Below are positions 47,002 through 56,341 of a stretch of 64,000 nt of DNA, piece by piece. The position numbers were made by a program, and so were the translations under genes. The DNA is from Aurantiacibacter atlanticus. Lineage in GTDB: Bacteria; Pseudomonadota; Alphaproteobacteria; Sphingomonadales; Sphingomonadaceae. The notes under the pieces were generated by a model. That model had not been told where the DNA came from. It worked only from the letters and a program-made list of their open reading frames with translations, and searched no databases. The stretch spans positions 2,046,001-2,110,000 of the forward strand of contig NZ_CP011310.1 of NCBI RefSeq assembly GCF_001077815.2, read 5' to 3'. The number at the start of each line of letters is the position of its first letter. Position 1 is the stretch's first letter.

Positions 47002-47178
47002 ATGGGCGGAATTGGCGAAGGACAAATTGTCTCAATAATCGCGCTGGTTGGCTGGCTAGTCCTGGCACTTGGCGCATATCAGTCTCATCAGATGGATTTA
47101 AGCAAGACACTACGCATCGCATTGACTTGGAGTGCAATTTTTGCAGGGATTACCTTTGGCTTCAGCCTCATCATGTAG
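47002..47178 (+). CDS. Small two-helix membrane protein (58 aa)
   Basis: A 58-residue frame beginning ATGGGCGGAATTGGC, with AAGG five bases upstream. It encodes two hydrophobic segments (IVSIIALVGWLVLALGAY and the C-terminal IALTWSAIFAGITFGFSLI) joined by a short charged hairpin with Lys and Arg. The stop TAG lies at 47176-47178. It is in line with the MBL gene 13 bases upstream and could be the last gene of that operon. It resembles small proteins I know from this position in related genomes. Function unknown. Confidence 0.72.
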   Translation: MGGIGEGQIVSIIALVGWLVLALGAYQSHQMDLSKTLRIALTWSAIFAGITFGFSLIM

Positions 47179-47213
47179 CCCTCATGCCGCAAGCCGATTA
47201 TTCCTCATTTAAC

Positions 47214-47227
47214 ATAATATATATTAT
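47214..47227. promoter_or_regulatory. AT palindrome in the mazG upstream region
   Basis: A perfect 14-base palindrome (ATAATATATATTAT) within an AT-rich 109-base gap between the 58-aa gene and mazG. A 9-base direct repeat GCAAGATTT occurs twice in tandem at 47255-47272. The gap is the likely promoter region for mazG; the elements are candidates for a bound regulator. Confidence 0.3.
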
Positions 47228-47287
47228 CGTCCTTATATTGTCCAAATTTGCAATGCAAGATTTGCAAGATTTAGAGCGTCCCTCATT

Positions 47288-48040
47288 ATGTCAGACCAAC
47301 TCCATCGGCTCCTTTCCATCATGGCGCGCCTCCGTGATCCCGTCAGCGGTTGCGAATGGGATGTCGCCCAGGATTTCTTATCCATCGCACCATACACCGT
47401 GGAAGAAGCCTATGAGGTCATGGATGCGATCGAACGCGGAGATATGGAGGACTTGCGCGGAGAGCTCGGCGACCTTCTGCTTCAAATTGTGTTTCATGCG
47501 CGCATGGCTGAGGAAGCAGGACATTTTGTTTTTGAAGATGTCGCCCGATCCATCGCAGACAAGATGGAAGCCCGACATCCACATATTTTTGGTGATGAAT
47601 CCGGCGAAATGGACACTGCGCGGTGGGAAGACCTCAAGGCTGCAGAGCGTGCGCAGGAAGGCTCGTTAAGTGCGATGGACGGTGTTGCAACCGCCCTGCC
47701 AGCCTTGCTTAGAGCGCAAAAACTGCAAAAGCGTGCCGCGCGTGACGGTTTTGACTGGCCCGACACGCAGGGCCCTGCTGCCAAATTGGCCGAGGAAGTG
47801 ATCGAACTGCAGGAAGCTGCGCCTTCGGAGAAGCCAGAAGAAGCCGGAGATCTGCTTTTTGCCGCCGTCAATCTTGTGCGTGCATATGGAATTGCGCCGG
47901 AAGATGCATTGCGCGCGGCAAATGCAAAGTTCGAAAGGCGATATCGCGAGATGGAAGAATTGGCCGGGGGCGATTTTGCCGCTCTCGACCTCGACGCGCA
48001 GGAAGCTCTCTGGAAACGCGTCAAACGATCTGAATTTTAG
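47288..48040 (+). CDS. mazG: Nucleoside triphosphate pyrophosphohydrolase MazG
   Basis: A 250-residue two-domain MazG. Each half carries the EExxE...D-type metal site: EEAYEVMDAIERGDMEDLRGELGDLLLQI in the first (near residue 40-70) and EEVIELQEA with EEAGDLLFAAVNL in the second. DPVSGCEWDVAQ replaces the usual CPWD start. It hydrolyses all canonical NTPs to monophosphates. Its stop overlaps the hflX stop by four bases, convergent. Confidence 0.92.
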   Translation: MSDQLHRLLSIMARLRDPVSGCEWDVAQDFLSIAPYTVEEAYEVMDAIERGDMEDLRGELGDLLLQIVFHARMAEEAGHFVFEDVARSIADKMEARHPHIFGDESGEMDTARWEDLKAAERAQEGSLSAMDGVATALPALLRAQKLQKRAARDGFDWPDTQGPAAKLAEEVIELQEAAPSEKPEEAGDLLFAAVNLVRAYGIAPEDALRAANAKFERRYREMEELAGGDFAALDLDAQEALWKRVKRSEF

Positions 48041-49365
48041 TCGTCAAGCGCTTCAAATCGCCCGAATTCCTTCTGTGTCAGTCGCACATCTATTCGTCGT
48101 AATGGCCCGTCTTCGCCCTGCCCAGCACCCTCTTCGTCAAGCACTTCACCATGAGCGTGCAGCCACGCGATGCGGGCGCCATCACTGGCAGGGATTACGA
48201 ACGCATAGGTTCGTGCACCCTTGGTCAGTATAGCACCTAACCGGTCACCAAGCGCATCCACTCCGGTGCCGGTGATCGCTGAAATCGGGATAACGCTATC
48301 GTCTGTAGAGGCGATTGTCTGAAGCTCGTCTCGCCTTTCTTCATTCAGCAGATCCCACTTGTTCCACACTTCGATGACAGGGGCATCAACTCCCTCCCCT
48401 TCTTCATTAACCACACCCAGATCGGCAAGTACGGCGAGCACTTGCCGCTTTTGTTGCACGCTATCCGGATTGGCAATGTCGCGCACATGCAGGACGATAT
48501 CGGCCGCGGTGACTTCTTCCAATGTGGCGCGAAACGCAGCTACAAGCTGTGTAGGCAGATCGGAGATGAAACCAACCGTGTCCGAGAGAATTGCCTTCTC
48601 CACGCCGGGCAGGCCGATCGCGCGCATGGTCGGGTCCAGAGTGGCGAAGAGCAGATCTTCCGCCATGACATCAGCTCCGGTCATCCGGTTGAACAGCGTT
48701 GATTTGCCTGCGTTGGTATAGCCTACCAGGGCGATGACGGGCCAAGGTGCCCTACCCCGACGTTTGCGATGCAATTCGCGGGTTTTCCGGACCTGTTCAA
48801 GCTCTCGCCGCAATTTGCCCATCCGATCACGGATCATCCGTCGATCGGCCTCAATCTGCGTTTCACCGGGGCCGCCAAGGAAACCAAAACCGCCGCGCTG
48901 ACGCTCTAGATGGGTCCAACTGCGAACAAGGCGACTCTGCTGATAATCGAGATGCGCAAGCTCAACCTGCAAACGGCCTTCAGCCGTCGCCGCGCGCTCT
49001 CCGAATATTTCGAGGATCAGTCCGGTACGATCGATGACCTTGCGGCCAATCTTTTCTTCCAGATTGCGCTGCTGAATGGCAGATAGCGCGCCGTCCACAA
49101 TGACCAGCTCCGCTTCATGCAATTCGCAATCGGTTGCAATCCGCTGCACCTGTCCCTCACCGAACAAGGTGTTGGGCCGGACGACGCGGACGTTGAGTAT
49201 GTAGCTTTCAGCAACGACGATTCCGATTGCCAGAGCCAGGCCGCGCGCTTCTTCAAGCCTGGCAGTCGGATCCTCGCTGCTGCGTTGGCCACGGATGTCC
49301 GGGCACACGACAAGTGCCCGCGCCCCGCGGGTTACTTCGCCGTCAATGTCATCATCTACTATCAG
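48037..49365 (-). CDS. hflX: GTPase HflX
   Basis: Ribosome-associated GTPase that splits stalled 70S ribosomes. Key motifs: [21 protein letters not shown] (HflX glycine-rich/coil domain), G1 [14 protein letters not shown]3 DTVGF, G4 NKWD. The first GTG in frame (49308) would cut into the N-terminal domain: the family sequence [14 protein letters not shown] is encoded upstream of it without ATG, GTG or TTG. The likeliest start is CTG at 49365, which overlaps the hfq stop as C-TGA and has AGAAGG eight bases upstream. This gives 442 residues. Confidence 0.85.
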   Translation of the reverse strand: MIVDDDIDGEVTRGARALVVCPDIRGQRSSEDPTARLEEARGLALAIGIVVAESYILNVRVVRPNTLFGEGQVQRIATDCELHEAELVIVDGALSAIQQRNLEEKIGRKVIDRTGLILEIFGERAATAEGRLQVELAHLDYQQSRLVRSWTHLERQRGGFGFLGGPGETQIEADRRMIRDRMGKLRRELEQVRKTRELHRKRRGRAPWPVIALVGYTNAGKSTLFNRMTGADVMAEDLLFATLDPTMRAIGLPGVEKAILSDTVGFISDLPTQLVAAFRATLEEVTAADIVLHVRDIANPDSVQQKRQVLAVLADLGVVNEEGEGVDAPVIEVWNKWDLLNEERRDELQTIASTDDSVIPISAITGTGVDALGDRLGAILTKGARTYAFVIPASDGARIAWLHAHGEVLDEEGAGQGEDGPLRRIDVRLTQKEFGRFEALDD

Positions 49366-49958
49366 GCGGATTGGCCTTCTTCACTGGACAAGTCATCTAC
49401 AAAACCATCGCCAGTCAGATCGACATGGCTTGCAGGCTGGATGGTCGAGACGGCATGTTTGTAAACAAGCTGCACATATCCTTCACGTTCCAGAAGCATG
49501 CAGAACAGGTCATAAGCAGCAATGCGGCCCTGTAACATCACCCCATTGACGAGGAACATGGTCACCTGAACCGCGGCATCGCGCACACGGCTGAGGAAAA
49601 TATCCTGCAACAAACGCTGTTTGCGATTACCGTCAAAGCCATTGTCGAAATCATCGGCATCGAGCGGCTGGCCCGGCATGATTGTGGAAATGGCATGTTT
49701 GTAAACAAGCTGAGATTGTCCATCGCGCCGCAGCAGTATCGAAAAATTGTCGAACCATGTGACAATGCCCTGTAATTTAACCCCTTTCACAAGAAACATG
49801 GTCACAGGGGTCTTTTCGCGCCGTAAATGATTGAGGATCAGATCCTGGAGGCTGCCGCCCTTGGCAGCGTTCCCGTTCCCTTTCTTCGCAACGGGTGCCA
49901 AATCGGATTCCGGTTCCTTCACAGGCTTGGGCCGTGCCGACAATGTGCCCTTGGTCAT
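49362..49958 (-). CDS. hfq: RNA chaperone Hfq with two Sm domains
   Basis: A 198-residue Hfq, more than twice the usual ~80. A charged N-terminal extension (1-36) precedes the first Sm domain (about 37-95: [28 protein letters not shown]). The second (about 116-175) has [19 protein letters not shown] and LVYKHAVST. Both keep the YKHA signature; the second has Met where the first keeps Lys in GVKLQG. The tail is acidic. It binds small RNAs and mRNAs. The ATG is preceded by GGAG. A tandem Hfq is known in Zymomonas and other sphingomonads. Confidence 0.95.
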   Translation of the reverse strand: MTKGTLSARPKPVKEPESDLAPVAKKGNGNAAKGGSLQDLILNHLRREKTPVTMFLVKGVKLQGIVTWFDNFSILLRRDGQSQLVYKHAISTIMPGQPLDADDFDNGFDGNRKQRLLQDIFLSRVRDAAVQVTMFLVNGVMLQGRIAAYDLFCMLLEREGYVQLVYKHAVSTIQPASHVDLTGDGFVDDLSSEEGQSA

Positions 49959-50013
49959 TCAAGTGACTCCAGTAATTATTGGCATTCTGTCTGGCAGAAC
50001 GCATTCAGGCCAA

Positions 50014-50038
50014 CCTGCGATTGCTTTCCGATCGCAGG
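50014..50038. promoter_or_regulatory. Stem-loop in the ntrX-hfq gap
   Basis: CCTGCGAT (50014-50021) and ATCGCAGG (50031-50038) pair perfectly over eight bases with a nine-base loop. It lies in the 179-base gap between ntrX and hfq, in the hfq leader, 56 bases before the hfq start. No T run follows. It could be an hfq leader element or a weak attenuator after ntrX; I see no clear promoter hexamers. Confidence 0.35.
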
Positions 50039-50137
50039 GCAGCCGGTGTTATTGTGCATGTGCAACACGACACGTCTATAAGTAATTTTCGAGACTGGCA
50101 AAGAGTTCCGAGGCAGATGCAGGATATTTTGCAGCGC

Positions 50138-51523
50138 CTAATCCTTCTCGTCTTCTCCGTTACGTTCATTCATCCCGAGCAGTTTGAGCTTCCGGTGGAG
50201 GGCTGAACGCTCCATGCCGATGAAGCCCGCGGTCTTTGAGATATTTCCCGAAAAGCGACGGATCTGGATGCGAAGATATTCGCGCTCAAAGCTTTCGCGT
50301 GCTTCGCGCAGCGGTACGCCCATGAGGCTGGACATGCCTGTTCCATTATCTGCAGAACGACCGGTGATCTCCTCTGGCAGCATCTCCGGTGAAATCGTCT
50401 CGAATTTCTCTCGAGGGGCGAGGATGACTGTGCGTTCAATCACATTGCGAAGCTGCCGGACATTGCCCGGCCAGTCATAGGCCTGCAGTGACGCCATTGC
50501 TTCAGGCTTGATAAATGGCGGTGTCAGCCCCTGATCGCGCGCGTATCGAGTGAAGAAATGTTCCGCCAAAGCGGGAATATCATCGCGTCTTTCAGACAGG
50601 GGAGGAATATCAATGGGCACGACATTAAGCCGATAAAACAGATCCTCACGAAACTTCTTTTCCTCAATCTCCGTCAACAGATTGCGCGCGGTTGACGAGA
50701 CGACGCGCACGTCTACACCGACCTGCCTATTGCCGCCAACGCGGACAAAACTCTGCTCTGTGAGCACGCGCAGGATGCGTGCCTGCGTATTTTCGGGCAT
50801 ATCCGCCACTTCATCCAGATATAGCGTTCCGCCATCCGCCATTTCCAGAAGACCGGGGCGCACGAGTTTGCCGTCTGCCTCCTCGCCAAACAATTCATGT
50901 TCGAACTTGTCGGGCGTGATACGCGCCGAATTGACCGTCACAAAAGCCTTGTCCGCACGTGAACTCCAGGCATGAAGCAGTCGCGCAGCAACCTCCTTGC
51001 CCGCCCCTGCCGGTCCGCTGATAAGCACTCTGCTACCCGTATTCGCGACGCGTTTCAGCGTGGCCCGCACCTGATTGATGATTGAAGAATTGCCGGTGAA
51101 TTCATCGGGTGACGCCATGCCTTCGCGCAGACGTTCATTTTCTCGGCGCAGACGCTGTGTTTCCGTCGCCCGTTCGACAAGATGGAGCAATTTGCTCGCC
51201 TCGAATGGCTTTTCAATGAAATCCATTGCCCCGCGTCCGACTGCGGAAACGGCTGTATCGATATTGCCATGACCAGAGAAGATGATGACGGGCAAATCGG
51301 GTTCGCGCGCCTTCATCGCATCGAGCACCTCCAACCCGTCTCGCGGCGAACCATGTAGCCACACATCCAGCAGCACAAGGCTGGGGCGGCGTTCATCGAC
51401 CATCGCGATGGCGCTTTCGCTGTCTCCAGCCGTTCGACATTCATAGCCCTCATCGCTCAGGACGCCGGCCACAAGGTCGCGAATGTCCCGCTCGTCATCG
51501 ACCACAAGGATGTCGAGAGCCAT
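50138..51523 (-). CDS. ntrX: Response regulator NtrX
   Basis: A 461-residue regulator. The receiver domain (about 1-120) has DDERDIRDL and phospho-Asp in LVLLDVWLHG. The AAA+ domain (about 145-375) has GPAGAGKE as Walker A and LYLDEVADMP as Walker B. The GAFTGA loop for sigma-54 contact is missing: the segment reads FGEEADGKLVRPGLLE. A Fis-type HTH ends the protein. It partners NtrY. The ATG at 51523 has GGAAGGA upstream; the 47-codon extension is not needed. It lies 19 bases after ntrY. Confidence 0.92.
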   Translation of the reverse strand: MALDILVVDDERDIRDLVAGVLSDEGYECRTAGDSESAIAMVDERRPSLVLLDVWLHGSPRDGLEVLDAMKAREPDLPVIIFSGHGNIDTAVSAVGRGAMDFIEKPFEASKLLHLVERATETQRLRRENERLREGMASPDEFTGNSSIINQVRATLKRVANTGSRVLISGPAGAGKEVAARLLHAWSSRADKAFVTVNSARITPDKFEHELFGEEADGKLVRPGLLEMADGGTLYLDEVADMPENTQARILRVLTEQSFVRVGGNRQVGVDVRVVSSTARNLLTEIEEKKFREDLFYRLNVVPIDIPPLSERRDDIPALAEHFFTRYARDQGLTPPFIKPEAMASLQAYDWPGNVRQLRNVIERTVILAPREKFETISPEMLPEEITGRSADNGTGMSSLMGVPLREARESFEREYLRIQIRRFSGNISKTAGFIGMERSALHRKLKLLGMNERNGEDEKD

Positions 51524-51542
51524 TAGTAATTCCTTCCGGTTT

Positions 51543-53771
51543 TCATTCGTTCCCTTCCTCTCCACCACCCTGCCCCGCAGGATGGATGGCGAACCGCAGG
51601 CTGACCTGCGTTCCGCCTTCGGGAAGACTGGTGAACCCAAGTTCACCGCCATGTTCTTCAACAATTTTTTTCACGATAGCGAGGCCCAGGCCGGTGCCCT
51701 TATCGCGCGTGGTGACATATGGCTCGATCACATTGACCCCGCTTTGCGGCAAGCCAATGCCCGTGTCCGACACGTCTACCTGAAGGAAACCATCATCGGA
51801 GCTGACTGCAACCGCGATCTTGCCGCGCCAGTCCAGCGGGGCGTCCCGGCGGCGCGTTTCAATAGCCTCTGCCGCATTCTTCAGTACATTGGTCATCGCT
51901 TGACCAAACTGGTGACGATCGCATTCGATAGGCGGCACATCATCCTGGGTCGAAAAAGAGTAGGTGATGTCATTTTGCGCAACTTCCTGCAGGAACAATG
52001 CCTGCCGAACGAGGTCCACTGCATCTTCCTGACGAAACACCGGCTTGGGAAGCCGTGCAAAACTGGAGAACTCGTCCACCATCTTGCGCAAATCACCCAC
52101 CTGCCGGATGATCGTGCCGGTAAGCTCGTCAAACAATTCGGAATCCTGTTCGATCTGCTTCCCATATCGACGTTTGAGCCGCTCTGTCGCGAGTTGGATC
52201 GGGGTGAGCGGATTCTTGATCTCATGCGCGATACGCCGCGCAACATCGGACCATGCGGCCTGCCTCTGATCGAGCAACTGGCGCGTGATATCCTCAAAAG
52301 TGATCACCATGCCTTCAGTTGCAGGTGACAGCTGCACTGCCAGGGTGAGCAATTCACCCGCCCGGCTGAACTGGATAATCTCGCTTGCCGATCCTTCGCG
52401 CAGCATTTTCCCGATCTCGGGAAGAACCTCTTCCAATCGCCGCCCGAGGATGGAAGCGTCAGGTTTATCAAGCAAGAGATGTTGAGCCGAACTGTTCATC
52501 AGCAGGACGCGCCCTTCTGCATCCAGCGACACGATGCCCGCAGAAATCGATTCCACTACAGCTTCAATAAAGGCGCGGCGCTCGGCCAATTCATGATTGG
52601 CTCCCAGCAAGGCATCGGTCTGCCGTTCTATCTGTGCTGACATGCGGTTGAAAGCGCGGTTGAGCAGGCCGATTTCGTCCTGACCGGTGCGGCCATCCAC
52701 GCGCATCGCGTAGTTTCCGCTGCCGATTTCGCCAGCAGCATCGGCCAGATCGGCCAGCGGTCTCACCTGCCTGTCGGCAAAACGAAGCGCAGCATAAACC
52801 GAGATACCCACCAAGGCGAGCGACACGAGGAATAATGCAACGTTGAATTGCAATTGCAGGACGCGGGCTCGCTGGGTGAGATCAGCATAGGAACTCACCA
52901 CGTTCTGAGCTTGCGTGTACAATCGCGCTGCTTCGGGTCGGGCGTCGCGTGCAGCATAGAAATAGAGATCAAGATCGCGATCGAGCAAGGTTACAGCCTC
53001 GATCCGTTCTGGCGAGGACGTGACAACGAATGGCTCGCCATCGCGCAGGCGGTCCATCGCATGTTCACTTATCCGATGGCGTTCCCTGTTGTCATCCGGA
53101 TCAGCCGAAGCAAGCAGGCGAAGATCACCATCATTGGCGCGCAGCAGGATCGCACTTTCGCTCAATTCGCGGGCATATAATTGGAGGAAATACTGGTCGG
53201 AAAACTCCGAACTGGTGATCGGCACGTTCTGCATGACAAAGCGCATGTCGCCGGCCATTGCCACGGCCTCGTCACCGACTGAACGCTGGTTCTCGTTATA
53301 ATACCCCTCCGCCAGTTCATTGGCATTTTCCATGATTCCGCGGGAATCTGCGGAAAACCAGAATTCGACGCCCGACTGGAATAATATTGAAGCAAATACG
53401 GCGACAAACAGGGTTGGGATTGCCGCGATCAGCGAAAAGAAAAATACCAAATTCACATGTAGTCGCGCTGAAGTCCCGCCAGCGCGATTGATGGCCACCC
53501 GACGGCCCCATAGGACCACTAGCCCCAGCGCCGGAATGAGCGTGCCCAGCAGCAAGGCCGCGGCTTCGCTCGAGGGCATGAGATCGTTATTATTGGCCCG
53601 TGCAACAATCGCGAAATAGCCAGTGACTAGCATCGCCACCAGGGCAACGCCGCAGAGGATTTCCAGCCATAAGAAGAGGTTCATCCGACGCGCGGCGACC
53701 TGCACGCGCCGCCACCAGCGCGATCTCCTCGGTGCGGTTCGTTCCGCTTCAGGGATAGGCGTGCTCGCCAC
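51543..53771 (-). CDS. ntrY: Sensor histidine kinase NtrY
   Basis: A 742-residue membrane sensor. It has three N-terminal membrane segments (about 33-55, 70-90, 105-128), a periplasmic domain, a fourth segment (about 288-310), HAMP, PAS (near 385-490), a HisKA domain with the phospho-His in [10 protein letters not shown], and an HATPase_c end with DTGIGLP and GTGLGLAIVKK. It senses nitrogen or redox state and signals to NtrX. It is 59 bases from ntrC, with a 14-base inverted repeat just before its start. Confidence 0.93.
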   Translation of the reverse strand: MASTPIPEAERTAPRRSRWWRRVQVAARRMNLFLWLEILCGVALVAMLVTGYFAIVARANNNDLMPSSEAAALLLGTLIPALGLVVLWGRRVAINRAGGTSARLHVNLVFFFSLIAAIPTLFVAVFASILFQSGVEFWFSADSRGIMENANELAEGYYNENQRSVGDEAVAMAGDMRFVMQNVPITSSEFSDQYFLQLYARELSESAILLRANDGDLRLLASADPDDNRERHRISEHAMDRLRDGEPFVVTSSPERIEAVTLLDRDLDLYFYAARDARPEAARLYTQAQNVVSSYADLTQRARVLQLQFNVALFLVSLALVGISVYAALRFADRQVRPLADLADAAGEIGSGNYAMRVDGRTGQDEIGLLNRAFNRMSAQIERQTDALLGANHELAERRAFIEAVVESISAGIVSLDAEGRVLLMNSSAQHLLLDKPDASILGRRLEEVLPEIGKMLREGSASEIIQFSRAGELLTLAVQLSPATEGMVITFEDITRQLLDQRQAAWSDVARRIAHEIKNPLTPIQLATERLKRRYGKQIEQDSELFDELTGTIIRQVGDLRKMVDEFSSFARLPKPVFRQEDAVDLVRQALFLQEVAQNDITYSFSTQDDVPPIECDRHQFGQAMTNVLKNAAEAIETRRRDAPLDWRGKIAVAVSSDDGFLQVDVSDTGIGLPQSGVNVIEPYVTTRDKGTGLGLAIVKKIVEEHGGELGFTSLPEGGTQVSLRFAIHPAGQGGGEEGNE

Positions 53772-53783
53772 GTTGCAAGCTTA

Positions 53784-53797
53784 CAACAGCACTGTTG
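53784..53797. promoter_or_regulatory. Inverted repeat before ntrY
   Basis: CAACAG-CA-CTGTTG, a 6+6 dyad with a two-base centre, lies 13 bases before the ntrY start on its transcribed side, in the 59-base gap after ntrC. It may be an operator or a small hairpin. I looked for a sigma-54 GG/GC promoter here and found none with correct spacing. Confidence 0.3.
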
Positions 53798-53830
53798 CCA
53801 ATGTGCAAGTGCTTTTCTGGCAGAATGACA

Positions 53831-55249
53831 TCAACCCGGGGTGAATTCTTCGGGATCGATTTCCAGTTCCAGCAACCGTTTGCGCAAAGTATTGCGATTG
53901 ATGCCAAGCAATTGCGCCGCCTTCAGCTGATTCCCGGCGGTGCGCTCCAAGGCGTAGCGGAACACCGGTTTTTCCAACTCCCCAAGTGCGGCGTGGTAGA
54001 GTTCTCCATCGCGAAAGCTGTGAGTTTCCAGCCACTGGGCGACAATGCCCGCGATATTGCCCTGCCCTGCCCCATGAAATGGTTCGCTATCACTCGCGCT
54101 ATCATCCAGCACTCCAACAATGGTCTCAGCGTCGATGGTATCATTCCGGGCGAGCAAAGCCGCGCGGTAAACCAGATTTTGCAATTCGCGCACATTGCCG
54201 CGCCAGCTTTGCTGCTCGAGAAGTCGCGCAGCATCCTTGGACAAGGTGCGGCGTGGCAGGCCATCCTGCGCAGCCTTTTGAAGAAAATGTCGAGCGAGAG
54301 CCTCCACATCATCCCTGCGTTCGCGCAATGGGGGAAGCTTGATGGGCACCACGTTGAGACGGTAATAGAGATCTTCGCGAAAAGCACCGGATGATATCAG
54401 CGGCACCAGATCTCGATTGGTCGCCGCGACAATCCGTACATCGACATCGATTTCCTCATTCCCGCCAACGCGCCTGATTCGGCCCGACTGCAACGCTCTG
54501 AGAAGCCGGGTCTGCGCCTCTGCAGGCATGTCGCCAATTTCATCGAGAAACAGCGTCCCTCCATTCGCTTCTTCAAATTTGCCAATATTTCGCGCGGTGG
54601 CCCCTGTAAAAGCGCCTTTCTCATGGCCGAATAACTCGCTTTCGATAAGCTCTCTCGGAATGGCAGCCGTGTTGACCGGGACGAAAGGTCCGGATTTGCG
54701 ATTGCCAAGGTCATGGATTGCCTCTGCTACCAGTTCCTTGCCCGTGCCGCTTTCGCCCAGCACAAGGACGGTGAGATTGTTATTGAGGACGCGCGTTATC
54801 AGGCGATACACATCCTGCATCGGCTGGCTGCGCCCGATCAATGGCAGACCCGTCTGTTGCTCATCAGAATCGAGCGCTGCTGACCTTCGCGTCTCTGCAG
54901 CCTGCCGAGCAGCCCGCACGACCTCATCAAGGTCGAAAGGCTTGGGAAAATATTCGAATGCACCCCCATCGGTGGCTCGGACAGCCGTATCGAGCGTGTT
55001 CTGCGCCGACAGAATGATGATAGGCATTTCGGGAAAGGCAGAGCGCACCTGTGTCAAAGTATCAATGCCGTCGCCATCAGCCAGCATGACATCGGTCAGC
55101 ATGACATCATAGGCACTTTCTGACAGCGCCTGATCGCGGCCTGCTACGCTGTCGCGCACCGCGACGGCAAACCCTTCAGCTTCGAGCCCGGCGACAATGA
55201 CGGTCGCGATGGCATTGTCGTCTTCTACAAGGAGTGCCTGTCGGCCCAT
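53831..55249 (-). CDS. ntrC: Nitrogen regulation response regulator NtrC
   Basis: A 472-residue sigma-54 activator. The receiver domain (about 1-120) has VEDDNAIAT and DVMLTDVMLADGDG. The AAA+ domain (about 140-375) carries GESGTGKELVAEAIHDL and the intact GAFTGA motif in HEKGAFTGATA, LFLDEIGDMP as Walker B. It ends with a Fis HTH (LKAAQLLGINRNTLRKRL). With NtrB it controls nitrogen assimilation genes. It follows ntrB by 21 bases. Confidence 0.95.
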   Translation of the reverse strand: MGRQALLVEDDNAIATVIVAGLEAEGFAVAVRDSVAGRDQALSESAYDVMLTDVMLADGDGIDTLTQVRSAFPEMPIIILSAQNTLDTAVRATDGGAFEYFPKPFDLDEVVRAARQAAETRRSAALDSDEQQTGLPLIGRSQPMQDVYRLITRVLNNNLTVLVLGESGTGKELVAEAIHDLGNRKSGPFVPVNTAAIPRELIESELFGHEKGAFTGATARNIGKFEEANGGTLFLDEIGDMPAEAQTRLLRALQSGRIRRVGGNEEIDVDVRIVAATNRDLVPLISSGAFREDLYYRLNVVPIKLPPLRERRDDVEALARHFLQKAAQDGLPRRTLSKDAARLLEQQSWRGNVRELQNLVYRAALLARNDTIDAETIVGVLDDSASDSEPFHGAGQGNIAGIVAQWLETHSFRDGELYHAALGELEKPVFRYALERTAGNQLKAAQLLGINRNTLRKRLLELEIDPEEFTPG

Positions 55250-55270
55250 GATTGTCTATTCCCTCCGGAT

Positions 55271-56341
55271 TTAGCGCGACATGAGGAGATGGATGCGAAA
55301 ATGCGTCCATCCACCAGCCTCATCGCGTTCATGGCTGACACGACCATTCATGTCGCGGACCAACCGCTGCACAAGTGCAAGCCCAAGGCCCTGTCCATTG
55401 GATTTGCTGGAGACGAATGGTTCGAAAATATAATCACGCAGAGCCGGATCGATGCCCGGTCCATTGTCACTCACCTGCACCTCTATAGGTAGCCGCACCG
55501 GCAGCCCCAGACGGATGACATTCATGACCAACCCGCTGACAAAACGAGTGCGAATGACCACCTGCGGCGCGTCCGAGGCCGATGCGGCATCGCGGGCATT
55601 AATCATGAGATTGACCAGCACCTGCACCAGCGCGCCCTGATTGGCGAGCACTGGCGGTAGCGATGGATCGAATTCCTCGCTCCATGTAACGCCGTTATCT
55701 GCTGAAATCTTCACCGTCTCAAGCGCGCGGCGGATAGACGCGTGCAAATTTACCGGACTAACCGGTTCGGACTTTTCTCTGCCCAATCGCTGCATCCGGT
55801 CGATAAGCTGGGCGATGCGGTCCACTTCATCGGTGATAAGGCGGGTGAGCTTGCCCTGCCCCTCATCCGCCTTGCGCGAAAGCAATTGTGCTGCTCCGCG
55901 AATGGCGGCCAAGGGGTTCTTGATTTCATGTGCCAGGACCGCCGGACCGCGGAGCGCAGGGCGCCGCTCCTGCTCCCCGAACCTCTCTCCCTGCGTGGCA
56001 TCGGACAGAGTGACCATCCGCCAGCCGGGGAAGGTGCCAATCGAGGATAGGCTCAGATTTACACGCAGCCGCTTGTCACCGACCTTGATATCAATTTCCC
56101 GCGCAAGCATCTGCGCACCGGGCTCGCCCAGCACTTGCCTGATGCGGTCTTGCTGCACTTCGAGAATGTCGAGAAGGTTGCGGCCAGTCAGGCGAGAAGC
56201 GCTGATACCAAGCAGACCTTCGGCTGCGGGATTGACCTCTGTGACGATCATCTCGGGAGATAGTAGCAATACTCCGAAGGTGAAGCTTCCGATTTGCTCC
56301 TTGGAGCCTGGCACGGTGCCCTTCAGGCCCGTTTCACTCAC
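55271..56341 (-). CDS. ntrB: Nitrogen sensor kinase NtrB
   Basis: A 356-residue cytosolic kinase. It has an N-terminal PAS domain (about 15-100), HisKA with [20 protein letters not shown], and HATPase with [19 protein letters not shown] and [13 protein letters not shown]. It phosphorylates or dephosphorylates NtrC, under PII control in other bacteria. The start is GTG overlapping the dusB stop (GTGA). The dusB-ntrB-ntrC order is the classical nifR3-ntrBC operon. Confidence 0.94.
   Translation of the reverse strand: MSETGLKGTVPGSKEQIGSFTFGVLLLSPEMIVTEVNPAAEGLLGISASRLTGRNLLDILEVQQDRIRQVLGEPGAQMLAREIDIKVGDKRLRVNLSLSSIGTFPGWRMVTLSDATQGERFGEQERRPALRGPAVLAHEIKNPLAAIRGAAQLLSRKADEGQGKLTRLITDEVDRIAQLIDRMQRLGREKSEPVSPVNLHASIRRALETVKISADNGVTWSEEFDPSLPPVLANQGALVQVLVNLMINARDAASASDAPQVVIRTRFVSGLVMNVIRLGLPVRLPIEVQVSDNGPGIDPALRDYIFEPFVSSKSNGQGLGLALVQRLVRDMNGRVSHERDEAGGWTHFRIHLLMSR

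Noticed and set aside
53772..53830. Sigma-54 promoter between ntrC and ntrY
   Set aside because: TGGCA occurs on the transcribed strand, but no GC stands at the required distance.
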